A stretch of DNA of 64,000 bases from the NCBI GenBank assembly GCA_019351895.1, contig JABBOH010000006.1, positions 1-64,000 of the forward strand, given 5' to 3'. A program made the translations under genes and the position numbers. This stretch comes from Pseudomonadota bacterium. Lineage in GTDB: Bacteria; Pseudomonadota; Alphaproteobacteria; Acetobacterales; Acetobacteraceae. The notes beneath the pieces are model-generated. The model had not been told where the DNA came from. It made no database searches and saw only the letters and a list, made by a program, of their open reading frames with translations. This document shows, piece after piece, positions 17,035 to 27,364 of the stretch. How positions within the stretch are numbered: the first letter of the stretch is position 1; each line of letters begins with the position of its first letter.

Positions 17035-19311
17035 CTAGAGCGCGTTGAAGCCGACTGTGCCGATCGTCTTGAAGGTCACGGTCAGCAGAAAGGTCGTCGA
17101 GCCGGTCTCGTTCCCGATCGTGGTGTTGCTGCGGATGAAGCTGAGGTTGACGCCGAGGCAGTCGTTCTGCCACCCGCCATTGATCGCCGTGCTGTCGAAC
17201 TGTCCGGTCTGGATGTTCCGCTGGAACGACGTATTCAAGTTCCACTGCTTGTAGACGGTGGACAGGCCGAAGGTCACCTCGTTGCGCGGGGTGTAGTAGC
17301 TCGCGGGCGGCGGATTGCCGTCGTAATAGTAGTACGGGTCGTATTTGGAATAGAGGTAGCCGCCCGTCACGCGGAGCGCCGGGACGCCGGCCGAGACGAA
17401 GGTATCGGTGTACTGGTCCTGAAACCCGTTGTGATTGAGGCGGGTGCGGTAGACGAAGTCGAGCCAGCTCGTCGGCGTGTAGCTCAGACGCGCCACGATG
17501 TCCGAGACATTCCCGTCAAGGCCCGAGCCCGGCGCGAAGGTGTTGTCCTTGTGCGCGCGGTAGGACTGGCCGATCAACCCGTCGATGGTGCCGCCGTTGT
17601 TGAGGAACCACTCGCTCTCAAGGCCGAGATTGGCGCGCATGCCGCTCTCCATCCGGTCGATCCCAGGATATTTGTTGAAGCCGAAGAGGTTCGCGTCGGT
17701 GAACTGGAAGTCGTAGCTGTCCTCGTTCGGGATGTTGGTCTTATCGATGTTGTTGCTGATGATCGGTGCGGCGATGAGTTGCACGATGGGCTGCACCAGC
17801 TGCGAGCCGAGTGCCCCGGAATCGTTGACGATCGGCCAGCGGTAGTTGAGCGCGACCTGAGGCAGGGCGCGCAATTCCGACGCGCTCGAATTCGCGGTGT
17901 CGTAGTTCGGGTAGTCGTTGAGGCCGGTCGCTGCATAGGCCGCCGCGTCGACGTGGAAGACCGTGCTCCAGAGTTCGCCGAGCCCGTCATGGAAGGGGAG
18001 CGCGTAGTTGCCGCTGATGGCCGCGCGCTGGGTGCTGGTGCCCGTCGTCCGCAGGATGTTGAAGGCGTTGGCGTCGAGCGAGAGCGTGCCGCCCAGGCTG
18101 TCCGGCTGGCCCTTGTAGGAATAGAGCCCGTAGGGCAGGACGAGCGGCAGCTGGCTGTCGGTCACGCTGCCGACCAGTCCCTGGTAGAAGCTCGATTCAA
18201 GCCGGGCGTAGGAGCCGGCGCCGAAACCCTCCAGGTAGAACTCGCTCTGCAGCTCGTTGGCGTTGGGCAGAATGGAATAGTCGTTCAGATAGTTGACCGA
18301 ACTGGCGCGCTGCACGTTGAAGCCGGCCCGCCAGGACGGGTTGAGGTCGAAGATGCCGTTGGCGAACAGCGCGCCGCCGAGCTTTCCGTGATCGAGGCCG
18401 GCCGATGCGTCGACGTTCAGTCGCCCGAAGTTGAAATCCTCGCGGTATTTCGCGTCCCCCGCGAGCCCGAACTTGGTCGAGAGTATGGGCGTGACCGTCG
18501 CGTCCGTGCTGTTGTTGATGACCCAATAGTAAGGGATCTCGGTGAAGGCGCCGAGGTGGCTGTTGAAGCCGGCGGCCGGGATGAGCAGTCCGCTCATCCG
18601 CTTGGCGCTCGGGTCGGGATGCGAGAAATACGGCAGCCAGAGAATCGGAACGCCGTCGATTTGCATCGTCGCGTCCCGATACTCGATCAGGTGGTGCTGG
18701 ATGTCCTGCGTGGCGCTGCGCGCGCTGATCTGCCACAGCGGATAGCTGTTCGGGTGCTTCGCGCAGACGCTGCAGGCGGTATAGACCGCGCGGCTCAGCT
18801 CATTGACCTTGCCATCCGTCCGCCGCCCTCCGTTCGCCGCGAGCTTGGCGTTCTGCGCCAGCGTCACGTTCATCATGCTCATGATGCCGCTCGACATGTC
18901 GCGGCTGAGCTCGGCGTAGTCGGAGTAGATGATCTGGCCGTCCGGGGAGACGAGCACGACGTGACCCACGGCGTCGGCCACGTTGGTGTTGCGGTCATAG
19001 AGCACGCGGTCGGCGAAGAGGACATGCCCGGCTTGCCAGGCCTCCACATGGCCCGCGAGGGTGACCACATTGGTCTTCTGGTTGTACTCGATGCGGTCGG
19101 CCTGGAAGGTCACGGGCTTCTTGCGGTCGAAGACCGGCCCTGTCTCGATCATGCCGGTCTGGGCCCACGCCTCGCGCACGAGCGTCGGAAAGCCGCTCAC
19201 CGCCACGCAGGTAAGGCCCGCGAGCAGGCCGTGGCCGAGCCGACGCCGGGCGTGGCGGCCCTTGCTGCGCTTGGGACCGGAAGCCGGACGCTTGGTAAAA
19301 CTCTTGGACAT
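17035..19311 (-). CDS. lptD: LPS-assembly outer-membrane protein LptD
   Basis: 758 residues; the outer-membrane beta-barrel that inserts lipopolysaccharide into the outer leaflet. The basic N-terminus and signal segment end near REAWAQ. The OstA/jelly-roll domain (VTFQADRIEYNQKTNVVTL; VLFADRVLYDRNTNVA) spans about 65-180, then a cysteine-bearing region (YTACSVCAKHP), then the barrel (YFSHPDPSAKRMSGLLIP; many alternating strands) with a late Cys in NDCLGVNLSF. The start at 19311 is chosen because the longer open frame only shadows lptG. It is 11 nt after the lptG stop. Confidence 0.95.
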   Translation of the reverse strand: MSKSFTKRPASGPKRSKGRHARRRLGHGLLAGLTCVAVSGFPTLVREAWAQTGMIETGPVFDRKKPVTFQADRIEYNQKTNVVTLAGHVEAWQAGHVLFADRVLYDRNTNVADAVGHVVLVSPDGQIIYSDYAELSRDMSSGIMSMMNVTLAQNAKLAANGGRRTDGKVNELSRAVYTACSVCAKHPNSYPLWQISARSATQDIQHHLIEYRDATMQIDGVPILWLPYFSHPDPSAKRMSGLLIPAAGFNSHLGAFTEIPYYWVINNSTDATVTPILSTKFGLAGDAKYREDFNFGRLNVDASAGLDHGKLGGALFANGIFDLNPSWRAGFNVQRASSVNYLNDYSILPNANELQSEFYLEGFGAGSYARLESSFYQGLVGSVTDSQLPLVLPYGLYSYKGQPDSLGGTLSLDANAFNILRTTGTSTQRAAISGNYALPFHDGLGELWSTVFHVDAAAYAATGLNDYPNYDTANSSASELRALPQVALNYRWPIVNDSGALGSQLVQPIVQLIAAPIISNNIDKTNIPNEDSYDFQFTDANLFGFNKYPGIDRMESGMRANLGLESEWFLNNGGTIDGLIGQSYRAHKDNTFAPGSGLDGNVSDIVARLSYTPTSWLDFVYRTRLNHNGFQDQYTDTFVSAGVPALRVTGGYLYSKYDPYYYYDGNPPPASYYTPRNEVTFGLSTVYKQWNLNTSFQRNIQTGQFDSTAINGGWQNDCLGVNLSFIRSNTTIGNETGSTTFLLTVTFKTIGTVGFNAL

Positions 19312-19322
19312 CGCGCGGACCC

Positions 19323-20435
19323 TCAACCGTCTTCGAGATGCAGCAGCAGCGACAAAGCGAGCATCAGCCCGGCCGCCGCCGGCGCCCAGGCAGCCAATAC
19401 CACGGGAAGCGCGCCTGACTGCCCGAACTGTTGTGCAACCTGCGACAGCATGAAAAGCGCGAAGCCCGAGGCGACGCCACCCCCCAGCATGCGGGCGATG
19501 CCACCGCGCCTGCTGCTCTGCATGGAAAATCCGGCCGCGACCAGCGACATCGTGGCGCAAAGCAGGGGCAGGGCCAGCAGCGCCTGGTAACGGAGACGGT
19601 GCGCGACCGTCGAAAAGCCCGATCTCGCCAGCACGCGGATGAAGCCCGGTAGCTGCCAGAACGAGAGCGCGTCGGGCGCGGCGAAGCTCTGCTGGATGCG
19701 GTGGACGTTGAGGTCGGTCGGCAGCGCCATAGGGCGCGGCGGCGTCGGGATCTGGCCCGGCACCAGCACCCGCGCACCCGCCAGCAGCCACGCCCCCGGC
19801 AGCAGCTTCGCGTTCGTCGCCTGGATGCGGTCGATCATCTCGTCGTTGGGGCCGATCCTGAAGACCGTGAGCGGCCCGGTCGTGAGCACCTCGTGGCGCA
19901 TCATCACGCCGGTCGCGTGGATGATCGCGATGCCGCCCTTCACGCCGGTATTGTCGCCCTGGCGCACCCAGAGCTGGCCGCCGTTGAGGGCGAGCGGCCC
20001 GCCGCCCGGGTCGAGATAGTCCTGCTCCAAAGTGTTGGCATGGGCGAAGAGCGAGGCCGAAACCGGGCTGATCGCGGCTACCCCGAAGACGCCGACGGCG
20101 AAGGCGCAGATGATGGGGCCGAGCAGGAACTGCCATGCCGAGAGCCCGGCCGCGCGCGCGACCACGAGTTCCGAGGACCGGCTGAGACGCCAGAAGGCCC
20201 AGATCCCCCCCAGCAGCACGGCGAAAGGCAAAATTTCGAGCACCGCCCAGGGCATGCGCAGTGCCGCCATCTCCACAACCATGCCGAAGCTCACCTCGGG
20301 GCGGGAAGCCGCGCGGCGGAGAAGCTCGAGGAAATCAAACAGGGAGACGAGCGCGGTGAGCGCGGCCAGGACGGACACGACCGAGATCATGAACAGGCGG
20401 CTGATGTAGAGGGCGAGGATGCGCGACAGGAACAC
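19323..20435 (-). CDS. lptG: LPS export permease LptG
   Basis: 370 residues, YjgP/YjgQ family inner-membrane permease of the LptB2FG transporter, with six membrane helices: three before residue about 130 and three after about 280, around a periplasmic domain. Starts with LSRILALYISRLF; LLGGIWAFWRLSRSSELVVARAAGLSAWQ is the conserved coupling-helix region, split here as LSRSSELVVARAAGLS. The start is a GTG at 20435, three nt after the lptF stop, so it is translationally linked to lptF. Confidence 0.95.
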   Translation of the reverse strand: MFLSRILALYISRLFMISVVSVLAALTALVSLFDFLELLRRAASRPEVSFGMVVEMAALRMPWAVLEILPFAVLLGGIWAFWRLSRSSELVVARAAGLSAWQFLLGPIICAFAVGVFGVAAISPVSASLFAHANTLEQDYLDPGGGPLALNGGQLWVRQGDNTGVKGGIAIIHATGVMMRHEVLTTGPLTVFRIGPNDEMIDRIQATNAKLLPGAWLLAGARVLVPGQIPTPPRPMALPTDLNVHRIQQSFAAPDALSFWQLPGFIRVLARSGFSTVAHRLRYQALLALPLLCATMSLVAAGFSMQSSRRGGIARMLGGGVASGFALFMLSQVAQQFGQSGALPVVLAAWAPAAAGLMLALSLLLHLEDG

Positions 20436-20438
20436 CTC

Positions 20439-21614
20439 TCAGGCCCCGCCGTTGCCGAGTGCGGTGGGCGGCGCATCGGCGGGCGCGCGGCGCGGCACCC
20501 GGATGCGCTCCGGCCGCAGCAGTATCCAGCCGGCGACCACACCCGGCAGCACCGCCTGCACCCAGATCAACGGTATGAAGGCGCTGTTGCGGGAGGCGAG
20601 ATTGTTGACGCTGAGCCCGAGCGCCACGAGCCCCACGGTGATGCCGATGCCGATCAGCGGACGGGCGAAGCCGCCATGGCGTCGGAAGCCCCCCGTCAGC
20701 ACCGAGGCCAGCGCCACGAGCGCATAGGAAATCGCGGTCAGAGGCGAGGACAGCCGTCTATGCGCCTCGGCCCGCCATTTGGGGATGTCCTGCGGGAGGA
20801 GTTCACCCGGCGCCGGGTGCAGCAGTTCATGCAACGACACTTCCGAATCGTCGCGGTACTGGGTGCCGCTGCCGCTTGCCGATCCGGCAAGGTTGATCAC
20901 GTTCTCGCTGAAGGTCAGCAGGTTGAGCCGCCCGGTCTTCTTGTCGACCTCCTGCCGCGCGCCGTTGAACAGGATCACGCGCGGTCCGAGCGGCCCGGCG
21001 ACGATCCGGCCGGCCTGCGCGATGATGGTGGCGGGATCGGCCGGGTTGCGCTCATCATCCAGCATGATGCCGTGCAGCGTGCCGTCCTGGTCACGGTGGC
21101 GGACATAGACGGTCAGGTTGTTCGAAATCTGGGTGAACACCCCCTCCTGCAGCAGGAAGGCCGCGATGCGGTTGCGGATCTCGAACTGGTAGTCGCGGAA
21201 GGCGGTGAAGCTTGCCGGCACGATCCAGATGTTGAGCCAGAAGCAGAGCGCCGCGACGCCGACCGCGAGCACGATCGTCGGCTTGGCGAGACGCCAGGGC
21301 GACTGCCCGGCGGCGCGCATGACGGTGAGTTCGCGGTCCCCCGCCAGCCTCTGATAGACGAACTGCACGACGACGAAGGTCGTGATCGGCAGGATCACGG
21401 CGACGAAGCTCGGCACCAGAAGTGCCGTCAGCCGCAGGAAAACGAAAGGCGAAAGGCCGCGATTGACGATAAGCTCGACGAAGCGGAGCGATTGGGTCAG
21501 CCAGATGAGCGCTACGAGCCCCAGCGTCACGGCCACTAGCGCCAGCAGGATCTGGCGGAGAATATACCGGTCGAGCCGGGAGAGCGGGCTGCGCAGAGGG
21601 GAGGCGAAGGCCAT
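20439..21614 (-). CDS. lptF: LPS export permease LptF
   Basis: 391 residues, partner of LptG. Membrane helices at the N- and C-terminal thirds, with LDRYILRQILLALVAVTLGL at the start and AGDRELTVMRAAGQSPW as coupling-helix motif. The ATG at 21614 is preferred over one 15 residues upstream because family proteins begin just before LDRYILRQ. It is the first gene of lptF-lptG-lptD-surA-rsmA. Confidence 0.94.
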   Translation of the reverse strand: MAFASPLRSPLSRLDRYILRQILLALVAVTLGLVALIWLTQSLRFVELIVNRGLSPFVFLRLTALLVPSFVAVILPITTFVVVQFVYQRLAGDRELTVMRAAGQSPWRLAKPTIVLAVGVAALCFWLNIWIVPASFTAFRDYQFEIRNRIAAFLLQEGVFTQISNNLTVYVRHRDQDGTLHGIMLDDERNPADPATIIAQAGRIVAGPLGPRVILFNGARQEVDKKTGRLNLLTFSENVINLAGSASGSGTQYRDDSEVSLHELLHPAPGELLPQDIPKWRAEAHRRLSSPLTAISYALVALASVLTGGFRRHGGFARPLIGIGITVGLVALGLSVNNLASRNSAFIPLIWVQAVLPGVVAGWILLRPERIRVPRRAPADAPPTALGNGGA

Positions 21615-21756
21615 TCTCGATATTCTTATCCTGATGTCCGTCGTCCGGTACCGGCGCAAGGGCGCGCTTCTACCGGACCCGGCCGCGATTCACAAAACCG
21701 GCACGGGCTTACCCCACCGCCTGCCACCACGGCGCGGGGAGCGCTATAGACCGTAG

Positions 21757-22356
21757 ATGAAAAAGCGGAAGCCTTTCCCGGCGAGGCCTCTCTGGCACCG
21801 GCTGCGCGATGCGCTGCTGCTGCCTCTGGCGCTACTGCTGGTGCCGCTCGAGTGGGTCATACGGGAAGGCTCTCGCGTTCTGCGGCGCTGGGCGCCGGTG
21901 CGGCATCTGGAGTCGCGGCTGGCGCGGTTGCCGCCCTGGGCCATTCTGCCCCTTTTCCTCATCCCCGAGGGCATGAGCCATATTGCCGGCTTCTACGCGG
22001 CTTATCTGCTGGCGCATGGAAACCTTCTGGCAGCCACCGCCGTCGTCCTTCTCTTCAAGGGCACGGGCCTGCTCCTGGCTCTCTGGATCTATCAGGCATG
22101 CCGCCCCGCGCTGATGACGATCGGCTGGTTCGCATGGGGGCATGGCAAGCTTGAGGCAGCGCGAGACTGGGGCCTCGAGCGGATCCGGCCGGCGTGGGGG
22201 AAAGCGCGCCGCCTGCTGCGCCGCCTCGTCTGGGGCCGCGCGTCCGAGCCGGAGCCGGGCGCCGCCCACGGCTTCCGCCGGCTCGCCGCCATGCGCGCCC
22301 GGTTGAGGACGCGCATGCGGATGCGCTTTTGGCCGATGGGGCCGCGGTCGCCTTAA
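21757..22356 (+). CDS. Hypothetical membrane protein
   Basis: 199 residues, not assignable to a named family. It has a basic N-terminus, two to three hydrophobic helices (about 20-35, 60-85 and 92-112), then an Arg-rich tail. FLIPEGMSHIAGFYAAYLLAH may be the conserved part. Divergent from lptF, and its last 4 nt overlap the convergent nudC end. Confidence 0.7.
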   Translation: MKKRKPFPARPLWHRLRDALLLPLALLLVPLEWVIREGSRVLRRWAPVRHLESRLARLPPWAILPLFLIPEGMSHIAGFYAAYLLAHGNLLAATAVVLLFKGTGLLLALWIYQACRPALMTIGWFAWGHGKLEAARDWGLERIRPAWGKARRLLRRLVWGRASEPEPGAAHGFRRLAAMRARLRTRMRMRFWPMGPRSP

Positions 22357-23294
22357 CCGGCTGCGAGCCAGTCCTCGATGAGGCGGCGCGCGATGCTGTC
22401 CGGACCCGGCAGCCGGAAGCCATGCGCCTCGGGCGCCCGGCACATCTCCCGGGTGAACCAGCGCGCATCGGCCAACTCGGCGTCGCGGAACTCGATGGCG
22501 TCGGTCAGACCCTCGCCGTAGAAGCCCAGCATCAGCGAGGAGGGGAACGGCCAGGGTTGGCTCGAATGATAGGCGACGTCGCCGACCTGCACCCCGGTTT
22601 CCTCATAGACCTCGCGCCGCACCGCCTCCTCCAGGCTTTCGCCCGGCTCCACGAAGCCGGCCAGCGTCGAATACATCCCTTCGGGGAAGCGGGTCGCGTG
22701 GCCGAGCAATATCGTGTCGTCGCGCACCACCAGCATGATGACGGCGGGGTCGCTGCGGGGAAAATGGTCCGTGCCGCAGCCGGTGCAGTGCATCACGTGC
22801 CCGGCGCTGGCCGGCACGCAGGGGCTGCCGCAGACGCCGCAGAAGCGTGTGCGGCCCTGCCAGTGGATCAGCCCGCGCGCATAGGCGAGCACCGAGGCCT
22901 CGCCCGCGGGCAGGATGCCGCCGTGCTGGCGGATATCCGCGAAGGTTCCGGCATCGTCCGGCAGCAGGTCGTGCGGCGTCTCGTGGTGGCCGAGGTCGAG
23001 CGCGAAGACCGGCCGTTCCTCCCATAGCCCGAGGAAGATCCAGCGCTGCGGATCGCTCTCCCAGGCAAGCGCGTCCGCGGTGCTGAAAAATCGAGCGGCC
23101 TCGCCCTGGAACAGGTTCTGCGCGCGCCAGACCGGCGCCACGACCGCGTCCGGCGAGGCCAGGGCCGCGGCGATGAAGGCTGCGTCGCTGCGGCGCTCCG
23201 CCGCTCGGTCGAGCGGGCTGCCGGTATAGACATTCGGGCGCGAGGCGCGGACGGGAGTGAAGCGCGAGGAATTGGGCACGCGCGTCCTTCGCAT
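22353..23294 (-). CDS. nudC: NAD(+)/NADH diphosphatase NudC
   Basis: 313 residues. Hydrolyses NADH/NAD to mononucleotides and can remove NAD caps from RNA. A zinc ribbon FCGVCGSPC...CTGCG lies before the Nudix domain; the Nudix box is GFVEPGESLEEAVRREVYEE, and SQPWPFPSSLMLGF is the NudC-specific array. The ATG at 23294 is preferred; the open frame upstream would run through the divergent promoter and the SRP RNA. Confidence 0.93.
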   Translation of the reverse strand: MRRTRVPNSSRFTPVRASRPNVYTGSPLDRAAERRSDAAFIAAALASPDAVVAPVWRAQNLFQGEAARFFSTADALAWESDPQRWIFLGLWEERPVFALDLGHHETPHDLLPDDAGTFADIRQHGGILPAGEASVLAYARGLIHWQGRTRFCGVCGSPCVPASAGHVMHCTGCGTDHFPRSDPAVIMLVVRDDTILLGHATRFPEGMYSTLAGFVEPGESLEEAVRREVYEETGVQVGDVAYHSSQPWPFPSSLMLGFYGEGLTDAIEFRDAELADARWFTREMCRAPEAHGFRLPGPDSIARRLIEDWLAAG

Positions 23295-23363
23295 GGCACG
23301 CGCGACGGGACAACCCGCGACGACGCTTGCGGCGGTCACATCCCGCGCGTAGATAGCGGCGCA

Positions 23364-23459
23364 GGGGGGTCGGCGGCGGACGGGCGCCTCGCCAACCCGG
23401 TCAGGTCCGGAAGGAAGCAGCCGCAACGAGTTTCCGCTCGGGTCGGTGTCCGGCCCCCC
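23364..23459 (+). ncRNA. ffs: Signal recognition particle 4.5S-type RNA
   Basis: The universally conserved SRP apical domain is seen as GGTCAGGTCCGGAAGGAAGC followed by AGC, at 23399-23421. The ends pair: GGGGGGTCGG at 23364 with CCGGCCCCCC ending at 23459, with one G-U pair. Its position directly upstream of dnaX is the usual one in alphaproteobacteria. The RNA guides Ffh-bound ribosomes to the membrane. Confidence 0.95.
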
Positions 23460-23523
23460 GCTTCGAACCCTTGCACGGGTTCGTCTCTTGCCTCATCCGC
23501 GCAGCTATCGTGTAGAAGGGCGC

Positions 23524-25641
23524 GTGGACGAGAGCGATATCCCCGATCATCTGACCGACACGCAATTGCCGGAACCGCCGCCCCCGTCAGGGCCGGGGCT
23601 GTTCGGCGAGGACGTGTCGGCGCCTGTGCGCGCCGCGCCGCCCGTGGCAGTGGAACCCGCCCTGACGGCGCCTGCGAAGCCAGCGCCCTACCGCGTGCTC
23701 GCGCGCGCCTACCGGCCCAGCAGATTCGAGGATCTCATCGGCCAGGACGCGATGGTCCGCATCCTGAGGCGCGCCTTCGCCACCGGGCGCGTGGCGCATG
23801 CCTTCATGCTGACGGGCGTGCGCGGCACGGGCAAGACCACGACCGCGCGCATCATCGCCCGCTGCCTCAACTGCACGGGGCCCGACGGGCAGGGTGGCCC
23901 TACCGCCGACCCTTGCGGCGTCTGCTCCAACTGCCGCGCCATCATGGCGGACCGCCACCCTGACGTGATCGAGATGGACGCCGCCAGCCGCACTGGCGTC
24001 GACGACGTGCGCGAGATCATCGAGGCGACCCGCTTCCGCCCCATGGAGGCCCGCGTGAAGGTCTTCATCGTGGACGAGGTCCACATGCTCTCCCGCAATG
24101 CCTTCAACGCGCTGCTCAAGACGCTGGAGGAGCCGCCGCCGCACGTGAAGTTCGTCTTCGCCACGACGGAGCTGCGCAAGGTTCCGGTGACGGTCCTCTC
24201 CCGCTGCCAGAAGTTCGACCTGCGGCGTGTGCCGGCCGCGGAACTCATGGCTCATTTCGGCCGCATCGCGACCGCCGAGGGCGTCTCGATCGCGCCCGAG
24301 GCGCTGGAACTCATCGCCCGCGCGGCGGATGGCTCGGTGCGCGACGGGCTTTCGCTGCTCGATCAGGCGATCGCCATGGGTGTCCAGGAGGCCGGAGCGG
24401 CCGAGGACGGCGCGATTTCCGGCGAGGCGGTCGCCGACATGCTGGGCCTCGCCGACCGTGGCCTCGTTTTCGACCTCTTCGAGGCGCTGATGGCCGGCCG
24501 GCCGGCCGAGGTTCTGGCCATCCTCGACCGCGCGCATGAGCGTGGGGCCGACGCCGGGCTTCTGCTGCAGGATCTGCTGGCGCTGGCGCATGTGCTGAGC
24601 CGACTCCGCGCTTCGCCCGCCTTGCGTGACAGCCCGGATCTGCCTCAGGCCGAGCGGCAGCGAGGGGCCGCCCTGGCCGACCGGCTGAGCATTCCGATGC
24701 TCGCGCGTGCGTGGCAGATGCTGCTGAAGGGTGTCTCCGAGGTCGAGGCCGCGCCAGACCGCCGCGCGGCGGCCGAGATGGTGCTCATCCGGCTATGTTA
24801 CCTCGCCGACCAGCCTACGCCCGGCGACCTCGTGCGGCGGATGTTGCCGGGCGCGGACGCGGCCCGCCCAATGCCGATGCCGCCGCCGACCGTCTCCGTG
24901 CCCGGCGAGCCGCGCCCGCCTGCTCAGGCTGCGGCGATCCAGCCTGCTGCGGCCCAGGCATCGGCCCGTCAGCCCGTCGCCCATCCGATCGGCCAGACCG
25001 GCTCGCAACCGCCGCGTGCCCAGACTGCCGCGCAGCCCGGGGGTGCCAATGCCGCCCTCGCGATGGCGCGCCCCGCGCCTGAAACACCCCCCGATGCGCC
25101 GCCAGCCGAGCCGCCGCCCCCGGTGATCCCCGAACATTTTCGCGACGTGATCTCGCTGGTGCGCGAGCGGCGGGAGGTGACGCTCTATGGCCATCTCCTG
25201 CATTCCGTGCATCTGGTGCGCTATGCGCCGCCCGTGATCGAGATCCGGCCGGAGCCGGATGCGCCGCGTGATCTTGCGGCCAAGCTCGCGGCGGTGCTGG
25301 GGGAGGCGACCGGCCAGCGCTGGACCATCGCGATCTCGACTGCCGCGGGCGAGCCCACGATCGACGCGCAGCGTCAGGCGGCCGACGAGGGCCGGGCGCA
25401 GGAGGCGTCGGAGCACCCCCTGGTGCGCGCGATCATGGCGGCATTTCCGGGTGCCACGCTCGGCGCCGTCCGGGACCCGCTGGCGGACGAATATCGCCTG
25501 CCGCCGCCGGCGGCGGTATTGCCGGCGAGCGACACCGGTGACCCGGATCTTGCTTATCCGGACCTGCCTGAAGATATGCCGGATTTCGCGCCACCCGACG
25601 CGGAGCCGATGGACGAGATGGAGTTGGAGGACGAGCTATGA
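23524..25641 (+). CDS. dnaX: DNA polymerase III subunits gamma and tau
   Basis: 705 residues, the clamp-loader ATPase. Seen: [17 protein letters not shown], Walker [13 protein letters not shown], four zinc cysteines (CLNC...CGVCSNC), Walker B-type VDEVHMLS, and [17 protein letters not shown]. The C-terminal part has a long Pro/Ala-rich linker and a tau tail. The GTG at 23524, with GAAGGG just upstream, is preferred; an earlier frame start at 23446 would lie inside the SRP RNA. Overlaps ybaB by 4 nt (ATGA). Confidence 0.95.
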   Translation: MDESDIPDHLTDTQLPEPPPPSGPGLFGEDVSAPVRAAPPVAVEPALTAPAKPAPYRVLARAYRPSRFEDLIGQDAMVRILRRAFATGRVAHAFMLTGVRGTGKTTTARIIARCLNCTGPDGQGGPTADPCGVCSNCRAIMADRHPDVIEMDAASRTGVDDVREIIEATRFRPMEARVKVFIVDEVHMLSRNAFNALLKTLEEPPPHVKFVFATTELRKVPVTVLSRCQKFDLRRVPAAELMAHFGRIATAEGVSIAPEALELIARAADGSVRDGLSLLDQAIAMGVQEAGAAEDGAISGEAVADMLGLADRGLVFDLFEALMAGRPAEVLAILDRAHERGADAGLLLQDLLALAHVLSRLRASPALRDSPDLPQAERQRGAALADRLSIPMLARAWQMLLKGVSEVEAAPDRRAAAEMVLIRLCYLADQPTPGDLVRRMLPGADAARPMPMPPPTVSVPGEPRPPAQAAAIQPAAAQASARQPVAHPIGQTGSQPPRAQTAAQPGGANAALAMARPAPETPPDAPPAEPPPPVIPEHFRDVISLVRERREVTLYGHLLHSVHLVRYAPPVIEIRPEPDAPRDLAAKLAAVLGEATGQRWTIAISTAAGEPTIDAQRQAADEGRAQEASEHPLVRAIMAAFPGATLGAVRDPLADEYRLPPPAAVLPASDTGDPDLAYPDLPEDMPDFAPPDAEPMDEMELEDEL

Positions 25642-25961
25642 AGAATATCGCAGGCCTGATGAAGCAGGCGTCGCAGATGCAGCAGAAGATGCAGGAGATG
25701 CAGGCGGCGCTGGAAAGCGCCGAGGTCGAGGGACAGGCCGGCGCCGGCATGGTCAGCGTCGTGCTCAGCGGCAAAGGTGACATGAAGCGCGTCAAGGTCG
25801 ATCCGAAGCTCGCTGATCCGGGCGAGATGGAGATGCTGGAAGACCTCATCATGGCCGCGCACGCCGACGCCCGCCGCAAGGTGGACGCGATGGCCGCCGA
25901 GGAGATGCAGAAGGCGACAGGCGGCATGCAGCTGCCGCCCGGGATGAAGCTGCCGTTCTGA
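25638..25961 (+). CDS. ybaB: YbaB/EbfC family nucleoid-associated protein
   Basis: 107 residues. The N-terminal helix [20 protein letters not shown] and the core [18 protein letters not shown] with a final helical hairpin define the family, which binds DNA as a dimer. It lies between dnaX and recR, the conserved arrangement, and starts within the dnaX stop. Confidence 0.95.
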   Translation: MKNIAGLMKQASQMQQKMQEMQAALESAEVEGQAGAGMVSVVLSGKGDMKRVKVDPKLADPGEMEMLEDLIMAAHADARRKVDAMAAEEMQKATGGMQLPPGMKLPF

Positions 25962-26009
25962 GGCGCATGAGCGCCGCGATGCGCGGCCAGGGCTGAGGGC
26001 GGTTCGATC

Positions 26010-26603
26010 ATGGGCGGCCCAGAGGTCGAGCGGCTGATCGGGCTGCTGGCGAAACTGCCGGGCCTTGGTCCGCGGAGCGCTCGGCGCGCCGCGCTCAAGC
26101 TGCTGCAGCAGCCGGAGGCGCGGATGCTGCCGCTGGCGACGGCGCTGACCGAAGCCGCGCGGGCGGTACGGCCATGCCGGCTATGCGGCAATCTCGACAG
26201 TCACGATCCCTGCGGCATCTGCGGCGATCCGAACCGGGACCGCACGCTCATCTGCGTCGTCGAGGGCGTCGGCGATCTTTGGGCGATCGAGCGTGCCGGG
26301 GCGCATCGCGGCCTGTATCATGTGCTGGGCGGCACGCTGTCGCCGCTCGGCGGTGTCGGCCCCGAGGACCTATCGGTGACGCCGCTTCTGCGGCGCCTCG
26401 GCGAAGGCGAGGCGCGCGAGGTTATCCTGGCGCTGGGCGCGACGGTCGATGGTGCCGCGACCGCGCACTGGCTTGCCGACCGGCTGGCCGCGTCCGCCGT
26501 CGTCGTCAGCCGTGTCGCGCAAGGCGTGCCGATCGGCGGCGCGCTGGAGGTGCTGGACGACGGCACCTTGTCGACGGCGCTCAGGGCGCGGCGGCCGGCC
26601 TGA
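26010..26603 (+). CDS. recR: Recombination mediator RecR
   Basis: 197 residues. Helix-hairpin-helix LAKLPGLGPRSARRAALKLL at the start, zinc finger CRLCGNLDSHDPCGICGD, then a Toprim domain (ICVVEGVGDLWAIERA; LGGTLSPLGGVGPEDL). Acts with RecFO to load RecA on gaps. Forms an operon with dnaX and ybaB. Confidence 0.95.
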   Translation: MGGPEVERLIGLLAKLPGLGPRSARRAALKLLQQPEARMLPLATALTEAARAVRPCRLCGNLDSHDPCGICGDPNRDRTLICVVEGVGDLWAIERAGAHRGLYHVLGGTLSPLGGVGPEDLSVTPLLRRLGEGEAREVILALGATVDGAATAHWLADRLAASAVVVSRVAQGVPIGGALEVLDDGTLSTALRARRPA

Positions 26604-26694
26604 CGGAAGGCGGTTCGAGATGGTGTCTAACAAGCGGGTGCTTGATCTGTGTCGGGTCGCCCGGGATTATGTCGGCGCATAAGGGAGAGAAGCC

Positions 26695-27210
26695 ATGATG
26701 AGGCATACGACACTGAGAATTCTGGTGCCCGGCGCGGCACTCCTGCTGTTGGCCGGCTGTGCCGCACCGACGCCGACGGGGCCGACCATCACGTCGGTGC
26801 CTCCCGCGGGCAAAAGCCTCACGCTGTTCCAGAACGACGACTACACCTGCCGCAACTACGCCCAGCAGACGGTCGCCTATCCGGCGGCGACGCAGAACGC
26901 ACAAGGAAACGGCGTGGCGACGGCGGCCATCGGCACCGGACTCGGCGCGGCAGCGGGCGCGTTGCTCGGCGCGGCGGGCGGCAATGCCGGGATGGGTGCG
27001 GCGATCGGCGCGGGCGCCGGCCTGCTCGGCGGTTCTGCCGTCGGCGCGAGCCAGACCCAGCGCAAGGGCGAGAGCCTGCAGCAGATCTACAACAACGCCT
27101 ATGCGCAATGCATGACGTCGCGCGGCAACGGCATCGTTCCCGGCGGCTACGGCGGGCCGGGCTACGGCGCACCCGCCTACGGCTACGGCGCGCCGGCCTA
27201 CGGCTACTGA
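26695..27210 (+). CDS. Glycine-zipper lipoprotein
   Basis: 171 residues. Lipobox LLLLAGC with acceptor Cys22, then a soluble part with YTCRNYAQQTVAYP, a glycine-zipper stretch at about 78-118 (AIGTGLGAAAGALLGAAGG...) and a Gly/Tyr-rich end (GYGAPAYGYGAPAYGY). Probably anchored in the outer membrane. GGGAGAG precedes the ATG. It resembles the OmpA-associated/17-kDa-antigen type of glycine-zipper protein; no specific function can be given. Confidence 0.85.
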   Translation: MMRHTTLRILVPGAALLLLAGCAAPTPTGPTITSVPPAGKSLTLFQNDDYTCRNYAQQTVAYPAATQNAQGNGVATAAIGTGLGAAAGALLGAAGGNAGMGAAIGAGAGLLGGSAVGASQTQRKGESLQQIYNNAYAQCMTSRGNGIVPGGYGGPGYGAPAYGYGAPAYGY

Positions 27211-27364
27211 GGCGCTCCCGGCTCGGCGTCCGAAGGCGACCGCGCAGGATTGGAAAGGTTCGCGCGCGGGGGGGGAGTTTGCAGCCGCGAAACGCACCCC
27301 ATGTGAACCGTAACATCTTGCGCGCCGCCGGTGCGGCGACGATTGCATCCAAGGGACGTGTATC

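Noticed and set aside
16573-19590. Open frame of about 1000 codons on the plus strand
   Set aside because: It is antisense to surA and lptD, has no recognisable motif and is the Arg/Asp/Val-rich shadow expected at high G+C.
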